This document shows positions 49,163-58,977 of a DNA stretch of 64,000 bases, piece after piece; position 1 is the stretch's first letter; each line of letters begins with the position of its first letter. Both the position numbers and the translations under genes were made by a program. Below the pieces are notes generated by a model. That model worked only from the letters and a program-made list of their open reading frames with translations, was not told where the DNA came from and did no database searches. The DNA comes from an uncultured Fidelibacterota bacterium (lineage in GTDB: Bacteria; Fidelibacterota; UBA8477; JABMPR01), in contig CALBFA010000068.1 of assembly GCA_937888365.1 (NCBI GenBank), forward strand, positions 1-64,000. The letters are read 5' to 3'.

Positions 49163-50254
49163 TTATCTATTGAATATACGAGAACCCGAACGGTGCATCT
49201 GTTTTAATCGACCAATATCACGAATTCTGTCTTCGGCTACTTTATCTGCGGCTTCCATAGTAGGAATATTTTCAGCTTCAGATCGGTTATAAATTTCCAT
49301 CAGTACATCATAAATATGATCGCAACGTTGGAAAGACCTTTTTTCGCTATATGTTTCAAATTCTCCATAAACATTTATGACGCCTCCAGCATTAATTGCA
49401 TAGTCTGGAGCATAGAGGATGCCTTTATCTACAAGCATTCGACCATGTTTTTCATAGTTATCAAGAACGTTATTCGCGGCTCCTGCAATAATGGGTGCTT
49501 TTAATTCTTCAATCGTTGTGTCGTTGATGATGGCACCCAAGGCACAGGGTGCAAAGACATCAACATCTTGAGAATAAATTTCTTCCAAGCCACACGCTGT
49601 CACACCTTTTTTGGCAACGGCTTCTGCTAATTTCATTTTGTTGATGTCTGTTACGACAACTTTTGCGCCTGCATCAATCAAATGGTCTAATAAATACATA
49701 CCGACATGACCTAAACCTTGTAACGCAACTTTACGGCCTTCAAAACTTTCGGAACCAAACTTTTTCTTTAATGCGGATTTCATCCCAACAAATGTGCCGT
49801 ATGCCGTAAAAGGCGAAGGGTCGCCACTACCGCCCAATTCTTTTGCAAGACCTGCTACATATTGTGTTTCGTCTCGAACCCATTCCATCATTCTTGGTGT
49901 TGTATTAACATCTTCGGCGGCGATATAACGCCCCCCAAGGCTATCAACGAGACGACCAAATGCCCGAAACATTCTTTCGGTACTGACAACTTTAGGGTCG
50001 CCAATAATGACAGACTTTCCACCACCAAGATTCAATCCTGCTAGTGCTGATTTATACGTCATCCCCTCTGATAAACGCAAAACATCACGTAATGCCTGAT
50101 CGCCATCTTTATAGTTCCAAACACGACATCCACCTAAGGCAGGCCCTAAACTGGTGTTATGAATTGCAATAATAGCTTTGAGTCCAGTTTCACTGTCACT
50201 CGCAAAAACAACTTGTTCATGATTGTGTAAATCAGGGCTTGAAAAATATCCCAT
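49163..50254 (-). CDS. leucine/branched-chain amino-acid dehydrogenase
   Basis: 363 residues of the Glu/Leu/Phe/Val dehydrogenase family. HNTSLGPALGGCRVWNYKDG, GMTYKSALAGLNLGGGKSVI (catalytic Lys pair) and the Rossmann motif ALQGLGHVGMYLLDHL are present. The length and NYKDGDQALRDVLRLSEGM wording fit leucine or valine dehydrogenase rather than glutamate dehydrogenase (about 420-450). It deaminates branched-chain amino acids to 2-oxoacids with NAD. Downstream steps are represented by the acyl-CoA dehydrogenase, hbd and thiolase genes just upstream in the same operon. GGAGG precedes the start. Confidence 0.9.
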   Translation of the reverse strand: MGYFSSPDLHNHEQVVFASDSETGLKAIIAIHNTSLGPALGGCRVWNYKDGDQALRDVLRLSEGMTYKSALAGLNLGGGKSVIIGDPKVVSTERMFRAFGRLVDSLGGRYIAAEDVNTTPRMMEWVRDETQYVAGLAKELGGSGDPSPFTAYGTFVGMKSALKKKFGSESFEGRKVALQGLGHVGMYLLDHLIDAGAKVVVTDINKMKLAEAVAKKGVTACGLEEIYSQDVDVFAPCALGAIINDTTIEELKAPIIAGAANNVLDNYEKHGRMLVDKGILYAPDYAINAGGVINVYGEFETYSEKRSFQRCDHIYDVLMEIYNRSEAENIPTMEAADKVAEDRIRDIGRLKQMHRSGSRIFNR

Positions 50255-50269
50255 TTAATACCTCCGTTA

Positions 50270-51412
50270 TCAATTACTTAACAAATGTCTAGATATAACT
50301 AGACGTTGAATTTCGTTTGTACCCTCGTAAATTTGAGTAATCTTTGCATCTCTCATCATGCGTTCGACCTCAAACTCTCTTATGTATCCGTAACCGCCAT
50401 GTATTTGTACCGCCTCTGTTGTCACATACATTGCTGTATCAGACGCAAACATTTTGGCCATAGATGCCTTTTCCCCAAGATTCATTCCAGCGTCTTTCAT
50501 CCAAGCTGCCCGATAAACCAACAAACGAGCCGCATCCACTCGCGTTGCCATATCAGCGAGTTTGAAACTCACACCCTGAAATTCACCAATTTTTTTATTG
50601 AATTGTTCTCTTTCATTTGCGTATTGGATGGCTTTTTCAAGTGCTCCCTGAGCAATTCCAAGTGCTTGAGCGGCTATGCCAATGCGTCCTGCATCCAACG
50701 TTGCAAGCGCAATTTTAAATCCTTGACCTTCTTCACCAATGAGGTTTTCAGCAGGGACTCGACAGTTTTCAAAGATGAGCTCTGATGTATCCGATCCACG
50801 AATACCCAATTTATCTTCTTTTTTGCCGGTGGAAAATCCAGCCCAACCTTTTTCTACAACAAATGCCGAAATGCCACGATGACCTGCATTTTTATCTGTT
50901 TTGGCAAAAACTACAACATAATCAGAGCTAATGCCGTTTGTCACCCAATTTTTCGTGCCATTGAGGATGTAGGAATCACCATCCTTCGTCGCCGTCGTCA
51001 ACATCGCCTTCGCATCGGAACCTGACTGAGGTTCACTCAAACTATATGCGCCTAATTTCCCAAGTCCGCCTACTTGTGGTAAATATTTTTCTTTAAGGTA
51101 TTCTGTTCCGAATTTCAAAATTGCATTGGGGAAAAGAGAGTTATTGACAGATAAAATGACTGCTGTCGATGCATCAACTCGTGCAATTTCTTCCAATGCT
51201 ATAGTATACGAAACCGTATCAAGTCCGCTTCCACCATATTGCTCCGGTGTCTGCATCCCCATGAAGCCAAGTTCACCTAATTTTTTAATGACTTCTTTAG
51301 GAAATTCTGCTTTTTCATCCCGCTCAATGACACCTGGCTTAATTTCCGTTCGTGCAAAATCGCGTATTGTATCGCGCACCATTATTTGTTCTTCAGTTAA
51401 TTGAAAATTCAT
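50270..51412 (-). CDS. acyl-CoA dehydrogenase (short-chain type)
   Basis: 380 residues with FAD-binding wording [15 protein letters not shown] and KNWVTNG, the [20 protein letters not shown] segment and the catalytic Glu in [13 protein letters not shown]. It oxidises short or branched acyl-CoA to the enoyl-CoA and passes electrons to electron-transfer flavoprotein; no etfAB is visible here. It lies 15 bases from the amino-acid dehydrogenase gene and 13 from hbd, one operon. Butyryl-CoA and isovaleryl-CoA are both possible substrates. Confidence 0.93.
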   Translation of the reverse strand: MNFQLTEEQIMVRDTIRDFARTEIKPGVIERDEKAEFPKEVIKKLGELGFMGMQTPEQYGGSGLDTVSYTIALEEIARVDASTAVILSVNNSLFPNAILKFGTEYLKEKYLPQVGGLGKLGAYSLSEPQSGSDAKAMLTTATKDGDSYILNGTKNWVTNGISSDYVVVFAKTDKNAGHRGISAFVVEKGWAGFSTGKKEDKLGIRGSDTSELIFENCRVPAENLIGEEGQGFKIALATLDAGRIGIAAQALGIAQGALEKAIQYANEREQFNKKIGEFQGVSFKLADMATRVDAARLLVYRAAWMKDAGMNLGEKASMAKMFASDTAMYVTTEAVQIHGGYGYIREFEVERMMRDAKITQIYEGTNEIQRLVISRHLLSN

Positions 51413-51425
51413 TCATGCTCTCCGA

Positions 51426-52292
51426 TTATGTTTTAATTTTTTTCGAATAATCATAGAATCCTCTACCTGTTTTGCGACCCAAATGCCCTGCAGCGACCAT
51501 TTTTTTAAGCAATGGGCAGGCGCGATATTTTGGATCGCCAATGCCGCTATATAGAACATTCATAATCGATAAGCAAACATCAAGTCCAATAAAATCGGCG
51601 AGTGTCAACGGGCCCATTGGATGTGCCATTCCAAGTTTCATAATGTCGTCGATAGCTTCCTTCGTTGCGACACCTTCCATCAACGCAAATATGGCTTCAT
51701 TAATCATGGGCATTAGAATTCTATTTGCGACAAAACCCGGATAATCATTGGCATCTACAGGAATTTTCTTAAGCGACGTAGCAAGATTCATTGTTGTTTC
51801 GAGTGTTTCGTCACTCGTATCATGGCCTTTAATAATTTCAATAAGTTTCATTACAGGGACAGGATTCATAAAATGCATCCCAATGACTTTTCCAGGTCGC
51901 GTCGTTTTTCCTGCAATTTCAGTGATGGAAATAGAGGAAGTATTCGTAGCGAGGATGACATGAGCGCGTAAAAGCGCATCTAAATCTTTGAAAAGTTGGA
52001 ACTTGATTGCTGGGTTTTCGGTTGCGGCTTCAACAACAAAATCTACTGTTTTTAAAGAGGCAATCTCTGTGCTCGTTGCGATTCGTTCTAGGGTCGCTAT
52101 CTCTTCTTCTTGTGACAAGTTTCCTTTGTTCACTTGACGTCCCAGATTTTTTTTAATGGTATTGAGTCCTCGCTGGAGAAATTCGTCTTTGATGTCAACA
52201 AGGAGAACATTATATCCAAATTGTGCAAAAACATGGGCAATTCCGTTTCCCATTGTTCCAGCGCCAATAACACCCACGTTTTTAATAATCAT
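51426..52292 (-). CDS. hbd: 3-hydroxybutyryl-CoA dehydrogenase
   Basis: 288 residues, the normal length, with [20 protein letters not shown] at the N-terminus, the catalytic-site [17 protein letters not shown], and [16 protein letters not shown] in the C-terminal domain. It interconverts 3-hydroxybutyryl-CoA and acetoacetyl-CoA with NAD(P). It keeps the canonical motifs that its paralogue at 3978-4910 has lost, so it is the likelier housekeeping enzyme. It is between the acyl-CoA dehydrogenase gene and, across a repeat-bearing spacer, the thiolase gene. Confidence 0.95.
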   Translation of the reverse strand: MIIKNVGVIGAGTMGNGIAHVFAQFGYNVLLVDIKDEFLQRGLNTIKKNLGRQVNKGNLSQEEEIATLERIATSTEIASLKTVDFVVEAATENPAIKFQLFKDLDALLRAHVILATNTSSISITEIAGKTTRPGKVIGMHFMNPVPVMKLIEIIKGHDTSDETLETTMNLATSLKKIPVDANDYPGFVANRILMPMINEAIFALMEGVATKEAIDDIMKLGMAHPMGPLTLADFIGLDVCLSIMNVLYSGIGDPKYRACPLLKKMVAAGHLGRKTGRGFYDYSKKIKT

Positions 52293-52311
52293 TCATTTTC
52301 CCTTTTTCTTT

Positions 52312-52500
52312 TACCACGGAGTTCACAAAGGACACGGAGAAAAATATAATCTTCTTCTGTACTTTATTGTGAATACTTATGCCGTATCTAGGTAGTTTTT
52401 CTTTATTTTTTATCATATCATTTAAACTTTTTAACCCTTTGTGCGCTTTGAGCTCTCTGTGGTTATTCTTTCTTTTACCACGGAGTTCACAGAGATTGTA
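52312..52500. repeat. CACGGAG-type dispersed repeats between hbd and thiolase genes
   Basis: Two copies of TTACCACGGAGTTCACA (52312 onward and about 52475 onward) flank T-rich strings resembling their complements (CTTTGTGCGCTTTGAGC..CTGTGG). Related elements occur at 27.05-27.10 kb and, inverted, at 27.44 and 34.6 kb. Small ORFs here (52134-52395, 52282-52557, 52379-52597) are artefacts of the repeats. Confidence 0.7.
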
Positions 52501-52508
52501 CACATTAA

Positions 52509-53699
52509 TTAAGCGCGCTCTACAATCAACGCAGCCGCTTCGCCACCACCAATACATAAAGTTGCAAGACCATATTTTGCTTCTTTTGCTTCCATAGCAT
52601 GAATGAGTGTTGTCAATATTCGCGCGCCTGATGCACCAATCGGATGCCCCAAAGAAACAGCGCCACCATTGATATTTACTTTTTCGTGGGGAATATTTAA
52701 TGCGTCCATAGCTGCCATCGCTACAACGGAAAAGGCTTCATTGATTTCAAATAAATCAATGTCATCAATACTAAGATTTGCTTTTTTTAATACCTTGGCG
52801 ATTGCCTTAACGGGAGCCGTTGTAAACCATTCTGGCGCTTGGGCAGCAGAGGCTTGGGCTACGATTTTTACTAAAACTGGGATGTCACGTTTTTTTGCTT
52901 CGTCAGCTGACATCAACACAAGAGCTGAGGCACCGTCATTAATTTTAGATGCATTCGCTGCAGTAATGGTGCCGTCTTTTTTAAAAGCTGAGGGAAGTTT
53001 GAGCATTTTGTCAAAATTGCCGCGACCCGGTTCATCATCAATATTGACAATAATCGGATCTTTGCCGCGTTGAGGCACTTCGACATCGACGATTTCGTTA
53101 TCAAATACACCATTCTTCTGGGCATCTAAAGCACGTTCGTAGCTCGTTTTTGCAAAAGCATCTTGAGCTTCGCGACTATAATTTTTCTCTGTTGCGCATA
53201 ATTCGCCGCTAACGCCCATGTGAATACCATCATAAGCATTAAGTAGTCCATCACGAAGAATTCCATCCTCTACAACGCCATGCCCAAGTCGATGTCCGTT
53301 GCGACCTCCAGGAAGATAATAGGGAACGTTGCTCATACTTTCCATGCCACCAGCAACTACGATATTTGCGTCACCTACTTGTATGGACTGAGTTGCTAAC
53401 ATGACAGCCTTTAAACCTGAGCCACATACTTTATTGATGGTCAGACATTCTGTCCCGAGGGATAAACCAGCACCCAAAGCAGCCTGGCGTGCTGGTGCTT
53501 GACCTTCTCCGGCTGTTAAAACATTTCCCATGATGACTTCATCGATATCGTTGTTCGAAAGCTTTGCTTCAGCGACAGCTGATTTAATAGCGATGCTCCC
53601 TAATTCTGTTGCTTTTACAGACGCTAAACTTCCGTTAAAAGCACCAATAGCGGTACGTTTTGCACTGACTATTACGACATCTTTAATTTCTTTATTCAT
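52509..53699 (-). CDS. acetyl-CoA C-acetyltransferase (thiolase)
   Basis: 396 residues with all three thiolase signatures: the acyl-Cys in TINKVCGSGLKAVM, NVNGGAVSLGHPIGASGAR, and the C-terminal LATLCIGGGEAAALIVERA with the second Cys. It cleaves acetoacetyl-CoA with CoA or condenses two acetyl-CoA. It is the first gene of the acyl-CoA segment as transcribed; the repeat spacer before hbd may contain a processing or promoter site. AAAGGA precedes the start. Degradative use fits the dehydrogenases downstream. Confidence 0.95.
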   Translation of the reverse strand: MNKEIKDVVIVSAKRTAIGAFNGSLASVKATELGSIAIKSAVAEAKLSNNDIDEVIMGNVLTAGEGQAPARQAALGAGLSLGTECLTINKVCGSGLKAVMLATQSIQVGDANIVVAGGMESMSNVPYYLPGGRNGHRLGHGVVEDGILRDGLLNAYDGIHMGVSGELCATEKNYSREAQDAFAKTSYERALDAQKNGVFDNEIVDVEVPQRGKDPIIVNIDDEPGRGNFDKMLKLPSAFKKDGTITAANASKINDGASALVLMSADEAKKRDIPVLVKIVAQASAAQAPEWFTTAPVKAIAKVLKKANLSIDDIDLFEINEAFSVVAMAAMDALNIPHEKVNINGGAVSLGHPIGASGARILTTLIHAMEAKEAKYGLATLCIGGGEAAALIVERA

Positions 53700-53732
53700 A
53701 GGTATATTCCTTTAGTCTATTTGATTAATTTT

Positions 53733-54956
53733 CTATTTTACCAATCGATGCATGGAGAACATATCCATATTTTCCTGCGATCCTTCGAGCATGACATCGG
53801 CCGCTAATTTACCAATGGACCACGCAAAACCCATTCCGTGACCCGTATAACCGCCAGCCACAAATGCATTTTTCATGGATGGCAATGCACCAATGATAGG
53901 GAGACCATCGCGAGAGAATCCCATCATTCCGCCCCAACTATATTCAATTTGAAATTTTTCATCACCAAGGAAATGCTTGGACAAAAACTGTTCCAACTGT
54001 GTAACGACCTTTGGTAAGGCGCTTTCGTCAAAATGTAAACCGTCACCGCCAGGGACTGTTTCACGCATTCCCCCCATAATAATGCGACCATTTTGAAGTT
54101 GGCGAAAATATTCGTAACCGAAATTGGCGTAAATAGTTTCGTTCCATAATGTGCGTTTGATAGGGCTTGTTACAATAACATGGCCACGGACTGGTAAAAT
54201 TTTGTCTTGAAGAAAGGGTGCCAATTGTTGGGAGTATGCATTCAGCGCTAATAACACTAAATGTCCCGAAACCGTGCCTTTTTCCGTTTTTACCGAAATA
54301 CTATCAAAACTTGTCGATTCAATATCCAAAACCCGGGTTTTCTCAAAAATATCAAGCTGACCTTTTTCGTGCACTCTTTCAGCCAAACCTGCAATAAATT
54401 CTCGTGGATGGAATCCGCCATCACTGTCGGTAATTTGCCCTGACACGAAATTTTGTCCATGAATGCGTTTATTAATATCACTCGAGTTTACATATTCTGT
54501 CCTAAAACCATCTTCCTGCATGAGACGAATATCCTCTTTGATTTCGGCATCTTCCTGTGCATCCATTGCGGCATGGAGAGAGCCATTTATGTCAAGGTCA
54601 CAGGTGATATCAAATTCGCGACTTATTGATGCAATTTCTGCAACCGTATTGCGAGAAAATGCCCATAATCGTTTCGCTTTTTCGCGCCCGATAATGGCAA
54701 CAGCTCTCGAATAATGCTCCACCGTTCCCGAAAGTAAGAATCCAGCATTGCGACCCGTGGCACCGCTGGCCAAAATATCTTCTTCTAAGACAACGACTGT
54801 TGCTCCCAGAGACTTCATTTGGCACGCAGCCGCGAGTCCTGTCATACCACCACCTACGATAATGACATCTGCCGTAATATTTTTTTCTAAATTGGCGTAA
54901 GCCTGAGTTGCGTTTTCAAGCCAATAAACAGATTTGATATTGGCTTTATTTGCCAT
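53733..54956 (-). CDS. FAD-dependent amino-acid/amine oxidoreductase (DAO family)
   Basis: 407 residues. Residues 30-60 form the ADP-binding VIIVGGGMTGLAAACQMKSLGATVVVLEE, followed by ASGATGRNAGFLLSG and a C-terminal GYTGHGMGFAWSIGKLAAD, the layout of glycine oxidase, sarcosine oxidase and PuuB-type gamma-glutamylputrescine oxidases. The wording SGATGRNAGF favours the PuuB/OrdL branch, but the substrate is not certain. It overlaps the phoH coding end by 11 bases, so it is translated from the same message. Its functional link to phoH is not obvious. Confidence 0.85.
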   Translation of the reverse strand: MANKANIKSVYWLENATQAYANLEKNITADVIIVGGGMTGLAAACQMKSLGATVVVLEEDILASGATGRNAGFLLSGTVEHYSRAVAIIGREKAKRLWAFSRNTVAEIASISREFDITCDLDINGSLHAAMDAQEDAEIKEDIRLMQEDGFRTEYVNSSDINKRIHGQNFVSGQITDSDGGFHPREFIAGLAERVHEKGQLDIFEKTRVLDIESTSFDSISVKTEKGTVSGHLVLLALNAYSQQLAPFLQDKILPVRGHVIVTSPIKRTLWNETIYANFGYEYFRQLQNGRIIMGGMRETVPGGDGLHFDESALPKVVTQLEQFLSKHFLGDEKFQIEYSWGGMMGFSRDGLPIIGALPSMKNAFVAGGYTGHGMGFAWSIGKLAADVMLEGSQENMDMFSMHRLVK

Positions 54957-55920
54957 TTTCTCCGTTATAAGCCATAATAATATCTTTGACGAGTCGATGC
55001 CTCAACACGTCTGTTTCTTTTAAAAGAACCGTCCCTATGCCATCGACATCTTTGAGGATGCGAGATGCTTCAATAAGTCCTGATTTCTCATGTTTTGGCA
55101 AGTCGATTTGTGTGACATCGCCCGTGATAATAACCTTTGAGTTGACGCCCATTCGCGTCAAAAACATTTGCATTTGAACCGATGTCGTGTTTTGCGCTTC
55201 GTCTAAAATGATAAATGCATTTTCGAGAGTTCGGCCTCGCATAAATGCAAGCGGTACTATTTCAATAGTTTTTTGCTCGAGGTAGAGTTTCACTTTATCA
55301 TGTGACATCATAATTTTGAGTGCATCATAAAGCGGCGCTAAATAGGGGTCCACCTTCTCTTTCAAATCGCCCGGAAGGAAACCCAAATTCTCGCCTGCTT
55401 CGACGGCGGGTCGCGTAAGGACAATTTTATTGACTTCACGATTTTTAAGCGCCGAAACAGCGAAGGCAACGGCAAGATAGGTTTTACCGGTACCTGCTGG
55501 ACCAATGGCGAATGTCATATCATGTTCCATTACGTTTTTGAAATATTCTTCTTGGCCAGATGTTCTCGGTTTGATGACTTGTGTCCGCGTAAAAAGAATC
55601 GTCGATCCAAGCTCAATTTCGCCGATTACAGCTGGTTCGGTTACACGCCTTAGATTGATCATTGTCATAATGTCATTCTTGTCAACAAAGCCTTTTCGCA
55701 GAACAATAGAAATCATTTCACCCATAATTTTTTCCGTAAAATCAATTTCTGCTTGTTCACCCACGAGGCAGATTTCATTCCCACGCACTTTAATATCGAG
55801 GGAGCATTTCTCTTTCAATAATTGGAGATTCGTATCATTCGCCCCAAGCAAATCAATCGTATCTATGTCCCGTATCTCAATCCTTTTTTCCACTGTAGCT
55901 ATATCCTTTTCTAGTCTCAT
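54946..55920 (-). CDS. PhoH-like ATPase (YbeZ type)
   Basis: 324 residues. An N-terminal small domain (about 1-110, with LGANDTNLQLLKEKCSLDIKVRGNEI resembling a KH-like fold) is followed by the PhoH ATPase: Walker A GPAGTGKT (140-147), FLPGDLKEKVDPYLAPLYDAL, and Walker B AFIILDEAQNT. YbeZ-type proteins act with the YbeY endoribonuclease in ribosome and RNA quality control. No ybeY is adjacent, unlike in many genomes. The intergenic region upstream (167 bases) is shared with the divergent gene at 56088. Confidence 0.92.
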   Translation of the reverse strand: MRLEKDIATVEKRIEIRDIDTIDLLGANDTNLQLLKEKCSLDIKVRGNEICLVGEQAEIDFTEKIMGEMISIVLRKGFVDKNDIMTMINLRRVTEPAVIGEIELGSTILFTRTQVIKPRTSGQEEYFKNVMEHDMTFAIGPAGTGKTYLAVAFAVSALKNREVNKIVLTRPAVEAGENLGFLPGDLKEKVDPYLAPLYDALKIMMSHDKVKLYLEQKTIEIVPLAFMRGRTLENAFIILDEAQNTTSVQMQMFLTRMGVNSKVIITGDVTQIDLPKHEKSGLIEASRILKDVDGIGTVLLKETDVLRHRLVKDIIMAYNGENGK

Positions 55921-56087
55921 AAAGTCCGTCAGGTTAAAAATAATTCCAATGTGTTCCTAACATTTTCTATAATTATTAGAGACATTTTCCTCTAAATATT
56001 CGGATATTCCCCACAATTAATTAGCGTTGTTTTTTGACCTAATCAATATACATTCTTCCAATTCAACTCGACTTTAGGAGAACTATA

Positions 56088-57482
56088 ATGAAGATGACTT
56101 ATTACTATATTACTCTTGTGTGCCTCATGTTTTCCATATCCTTTGCGCAAGAGCTTGCCGAAACCGACTCTGTCTATGTGAACGCCTGGAAATTGGCGAA
56201 TTCTGATGATAAAATTGATAGCAATGAACGTAGCTTCCTCGATATTTTAGCAAAATCACGTGGATTAAATCAAGCAGACATCCAGGCAATGGAAATAGAG
56301 TTAAAGATTACTCAACCTGATAAATTAGATCAATCAGGGCGTTGGCCTTTAGTGGCTCAAAACATGGTTTTAGGGGCGAGCCTTTACGGCTGGGGCGTAC
56401 CAACTGTCTTTGGCGATGTAGATGGACAATGGTATATCGGATCTACCATGCTCTCCGTTGGAGGAGCCTTTTACTATACGCATCAATACACACAAAATAT
56501 GGAAATTGACCACGCTCGGTCGCAAATGATGCGAAACGGTGCCCTTGTGGGCTTGCGATTTGGTTTTGCTCTTAACACTCTATTTAATCTTCATGAAACA
56601 TATTATTTTGAAGGTACTAATATTGAGGATGCTCAAATTAGAGACACCAAAAACGAAAAAATTCGTGCCTTGATGCTAATGGCGGCGGTGCCTGCAGGAA
56701 TTTACCTAGGTGATAAATTGTATCAAAAAGATAAACCTTCCAACGGAGATGCGTGGACTTTAGGGCTAACGTCAGCCGCAATGGATTTTACCGTATTTAC
56801 GCTCTACAACAGGTTGTTTAGCGAACCAGAAGAATATTTGTACCGTAATGAGACGAATGATTGGGGGACTTATAAAGTGAAGACTGGTATATCCCCAGAA
56901 TATACTAAATGGAAAAACAGAAGAATTATCGCTGGCCTGGCGAGTTATCCATGTAGTTATTACCTCGGAACAAAATTTAATCAGAATAAAATGTACACAT
57001 TTGGTGATGCATTAATGCTTTACGAGGCCTATGCGTATGGCCTATTAAACTCACTTTACTTATACAATATCTTTTTAGAAAACTCAGACATAGAGTTTGA
57101 AACATTAATGGTGATGTTCTCTGCTGGCGCCGCAGCGCAAACATATTACGTCGACCGACTTATCTCAAAAAATGATTTCACCTTTGGACAATCTATCCTT
57201 ATGAATTTAGGAAGTTTAGCTGGGATGGCTTTTGGAGCGGGTTTAGGCGTAATCGGTGAAGTTGATAATGCTAGTGGTTTTTCAATGCTCGCACTTTTAG
57301 GCGAAGTGGGTGGAGCCGCCCTTACGTACTCAATCCTAGATGTCGCACCCAATGGTTCACTGATGAGTGAAAATGCATCTGATATTAAATTCAATCTCAA
57401 TCCTACTTTTTTAACAGAATCAACATCTGATAATGGCAAGCCACGACTCATTCCTGGTTTGTCGGCTTCATTGCGTTTCTAA
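56088..57482 (+). CDS. exported protein of unknown function, paralogue A
   Basis: 464 residues with a signal peptide ending SISFAQ. Residues about 28-70 (NAWKLANSDDKIDSNERSFLDILAKSRGL) resemble the helical calcium/TerB-like 'DxKIDxxER' type. The rest alternates Gly/Ala-rich hydrophobic stretches with charged loops (GAFYYTHQYTQNMEIDHARSQMMRN, KDKPSNGDAWTLGL) and ends in a terminal Phe (SASLRF), as outer-membrane proteins often do. It is closely related along its whole length to the next gene. AGGAG precedes the ATG. I do not recognise a family; envelope location is likely. Confidence 0.75.
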   Translation: MKMTYYYITLVCLMFSISFAQELAETDSVYVNAWKLANSDDKIDSNERSFLDILAKSRGLNQADIQAMEIELKITQPDKLDQSGRWPLVAQNMVLGASLYGWGVPTVFGDVDGQWYIGSTMLSVGGAFYYTHQYTQNMEIDHARSQMMRNGALVGLRFGFALNTLFNLHETYYFEGTNIEDAQIRDTKNEKIRALMLMAAVPAGIYLGDKLYQKDKPSNGDAWTLGLTSAAMDFTVFTLYNRLFSEPEEYLYRNETNDWGTYKVKTGISPEYTKWKNRRIIAGLASYPCSYYLGTKFNQNKMYTFGDALMLYEAYAYGLLNSLYLYNIFLENSDIEFETLMVMFSAGAAAQTYYVDRLISKNDFTFGQSILMNLGSLAGMAFGAGLGVIGEVDNASGFSMLALLGEVGGAALTYSILDVAPNGSLMSENASDIKFNLNPTFLTESTSDNGKPRLIPGLSASLRF

Positions 57483-57492
57483 GGAGTTCAAG

Positions 57493-58890
57493 ATGAAATA
57501 TTCATTTTTCGTTATTTTAACACTATTAATGTTCTCGATTGATTTAACTGCACAAGAAATAGTTTCTGTTGATAGCATGTATTTAGATGCTTGGAATGTA
57601 GCGATGAAAGACCAACATATTGATTCGCAGGAGCGGCGTTTTTTAGATATGGTTGGGCAGTCTAGGGGGCTTGATAGTCTTGGCATCAATGCAATGGAAA
57701 CCTACTTAAAGTCATTGCATCCCGATGAATTAGATCAATCAGGACGTTGGCCTCTTGTGGGTCAAAATATGATTTTAGGTGCGAGTATATATGGTTGGGC
57801 CATTCCAACTGCCTTAGGTGCTGAAGATTTCAAATGGTATATTGGTTGTACTATGCTGTCACTTGGTGGTTCTTTTATTGCGACGCATAAATACACTGAG
57901 ACTATGGAAATTAACCACGCTCGAGCTCAAATGATGCGTACAGGCACGCTGTTTGGATTACGATTTGGCTTTGCAGTGAATCAACTCTTGAATTTTAATG
58001 AACCCTATGATTCAGATTGGTATTACAACAATCCTGAACAAGATTTGGATCGAATTAGAAATGAAAAACGAAGAGCCGTGGTTCTCATGACGGCTATCCC
58101 GGTTGGAATGATTTTAGGGGATTATATGTATAAAAAGGATAAACCCAGCAATGGTGATGCATGGACCTTGACCTTAGGGATGTCAGTTTCCGCCCTAACA
58201 ACCCGAAGCCTCTACAATTTGGTATTTAAAGAACCCGAACAGTACAATACCACACGCGAATATAGCGGTTATGGCGATTATTATGATGTAAGAACGAGCG
58301 AAACTGATGAATACATCCGATGGAGAAATATAAAAACCGTTGTCGAATTGGCTGCTTATCCCGCGGGTTATTATCTTGGATTAAAATTCAATCAAAATAA
58401 AAATTATACATTCGGTGATGCCTTTATGCTTTACCAAGGCTATGGTTTTGGATTTAAAAATACCGGTAATATTCTAAATGCTTTTTTAGGTGACAATATC
58501 AGTGAGGAAACACTTTTAGTGTTGGCCTCAGCTGGCGGGATTGGCTTTGCCAAGTATTATGATAGCTACCTGGATAACGAAGATTATTCATTGGGTCAGT
58601 CTTCTCTTATGGCATTGGGCACGATTGCAGGTATGGCGACAGGAGCCGGCATTACTGCCATTCTAATGCCTGAATCCACGGAATTGTCTCAAATATTTGT
58701 GACGGCAGGAAGCGTTCTGGGGGCTTATTATACGCATTCTATCATTGATGTCTATAAAGATGGCGCATTGATTTCTGAAAATAGTCAATCATTAAAATTC
58801 AATATGACACCTACGGTTTTTACGGAAAGTTCCTCACCAAAAGAGCGAATGACGTTTGTTCCTGGAATTGCAATGCATGTGATTTTTTAA
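57493..58890 (+). CDS. exported protein of unknown function, paralogue B
   Basis: 465 residues from the ATG at 57493, which follows AAGGAG; the track's earlier start lies in paralogue A and is rejected. A signal peptide is present. It shares with paralogue A the N-terminal IDSQERRFLDM segment, the DELDQSGRWPLVGQNM block, HARAQMMRTG, KDKPSNGDAWTL, the KFNQNK.YTFGDA block and a terminal Phe (HVIF). It is 10 bases downstream of A, so both are made from one transcript and may form a heteromer (inference). Function unknown. Confidence 0.75.
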   Translation: MKYSFFVILTLLMFSIDLTAQEIVSVDSMYLDAWNVAMKDQHIDSQERRFLDMVGQSRGLDSLGINAMETYLKSLHPDELDQSGRWPLVGQNMILGASIYGWAIPTALGAEDFKWYIGCTMLSLGGSFIATHKYTETMEINHARAQMMRTGTLFGLRFGFAVNQLLNFNEPYDSDWYYNNPEQDLDRIRNEKRRAVVLMTAIPVGMILGDYMYKKDKPSNGDAWTLTLGMSVSALTTRSLYNLVFKEPEQYNTTREYSGYGDYYDVRTSETDEYIRWRNIKTVVELAAYPAGYYLGLKFNQNKNYTFGDAFMLYQGYGFGFKNTGNILNAFLGDNISEETLLVLASAGGIGFAKYYDSYLDNEDYSLGQSSLMALGTIAGMATGAGITAILMPESTELSQIFVTAGSVLGAYYTHSIIDVYKDGALISENSQSLKFNMTPTVFTESSSPKERMTFVPGIAMHVIF

Positions 58891-58949
58891 TTGTGAATAG
58901 AGAAAACTTTTCCTCATCAAATTCTAACAAATTATTTACGATTCTCTTA

Positions 58950-58977
58950 TTGACACATATCACAATCAACATACTTT
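58950..58977 (+). promoter_or_regulatory. possible promoter for the TonB receptor leader
   Basis: A perfect -35 hexamer TTGACA (58950-58955) and TACTTT at 58972, 16 bases later; the latter also resembles the TAnnTTTG box of Bacteroidetes promoters. It would give a leader of about 220 bases before the receptor start. Sequence-only prediction. Confidence 0.4.

Noticed and set aside
50306-50785. 159-codon ORF antisense to acyl-CoA dehydrogenase
   Set aside because: Shadow of a clearly recognised gene; Cys/His/Ser-rich translation without a domain.
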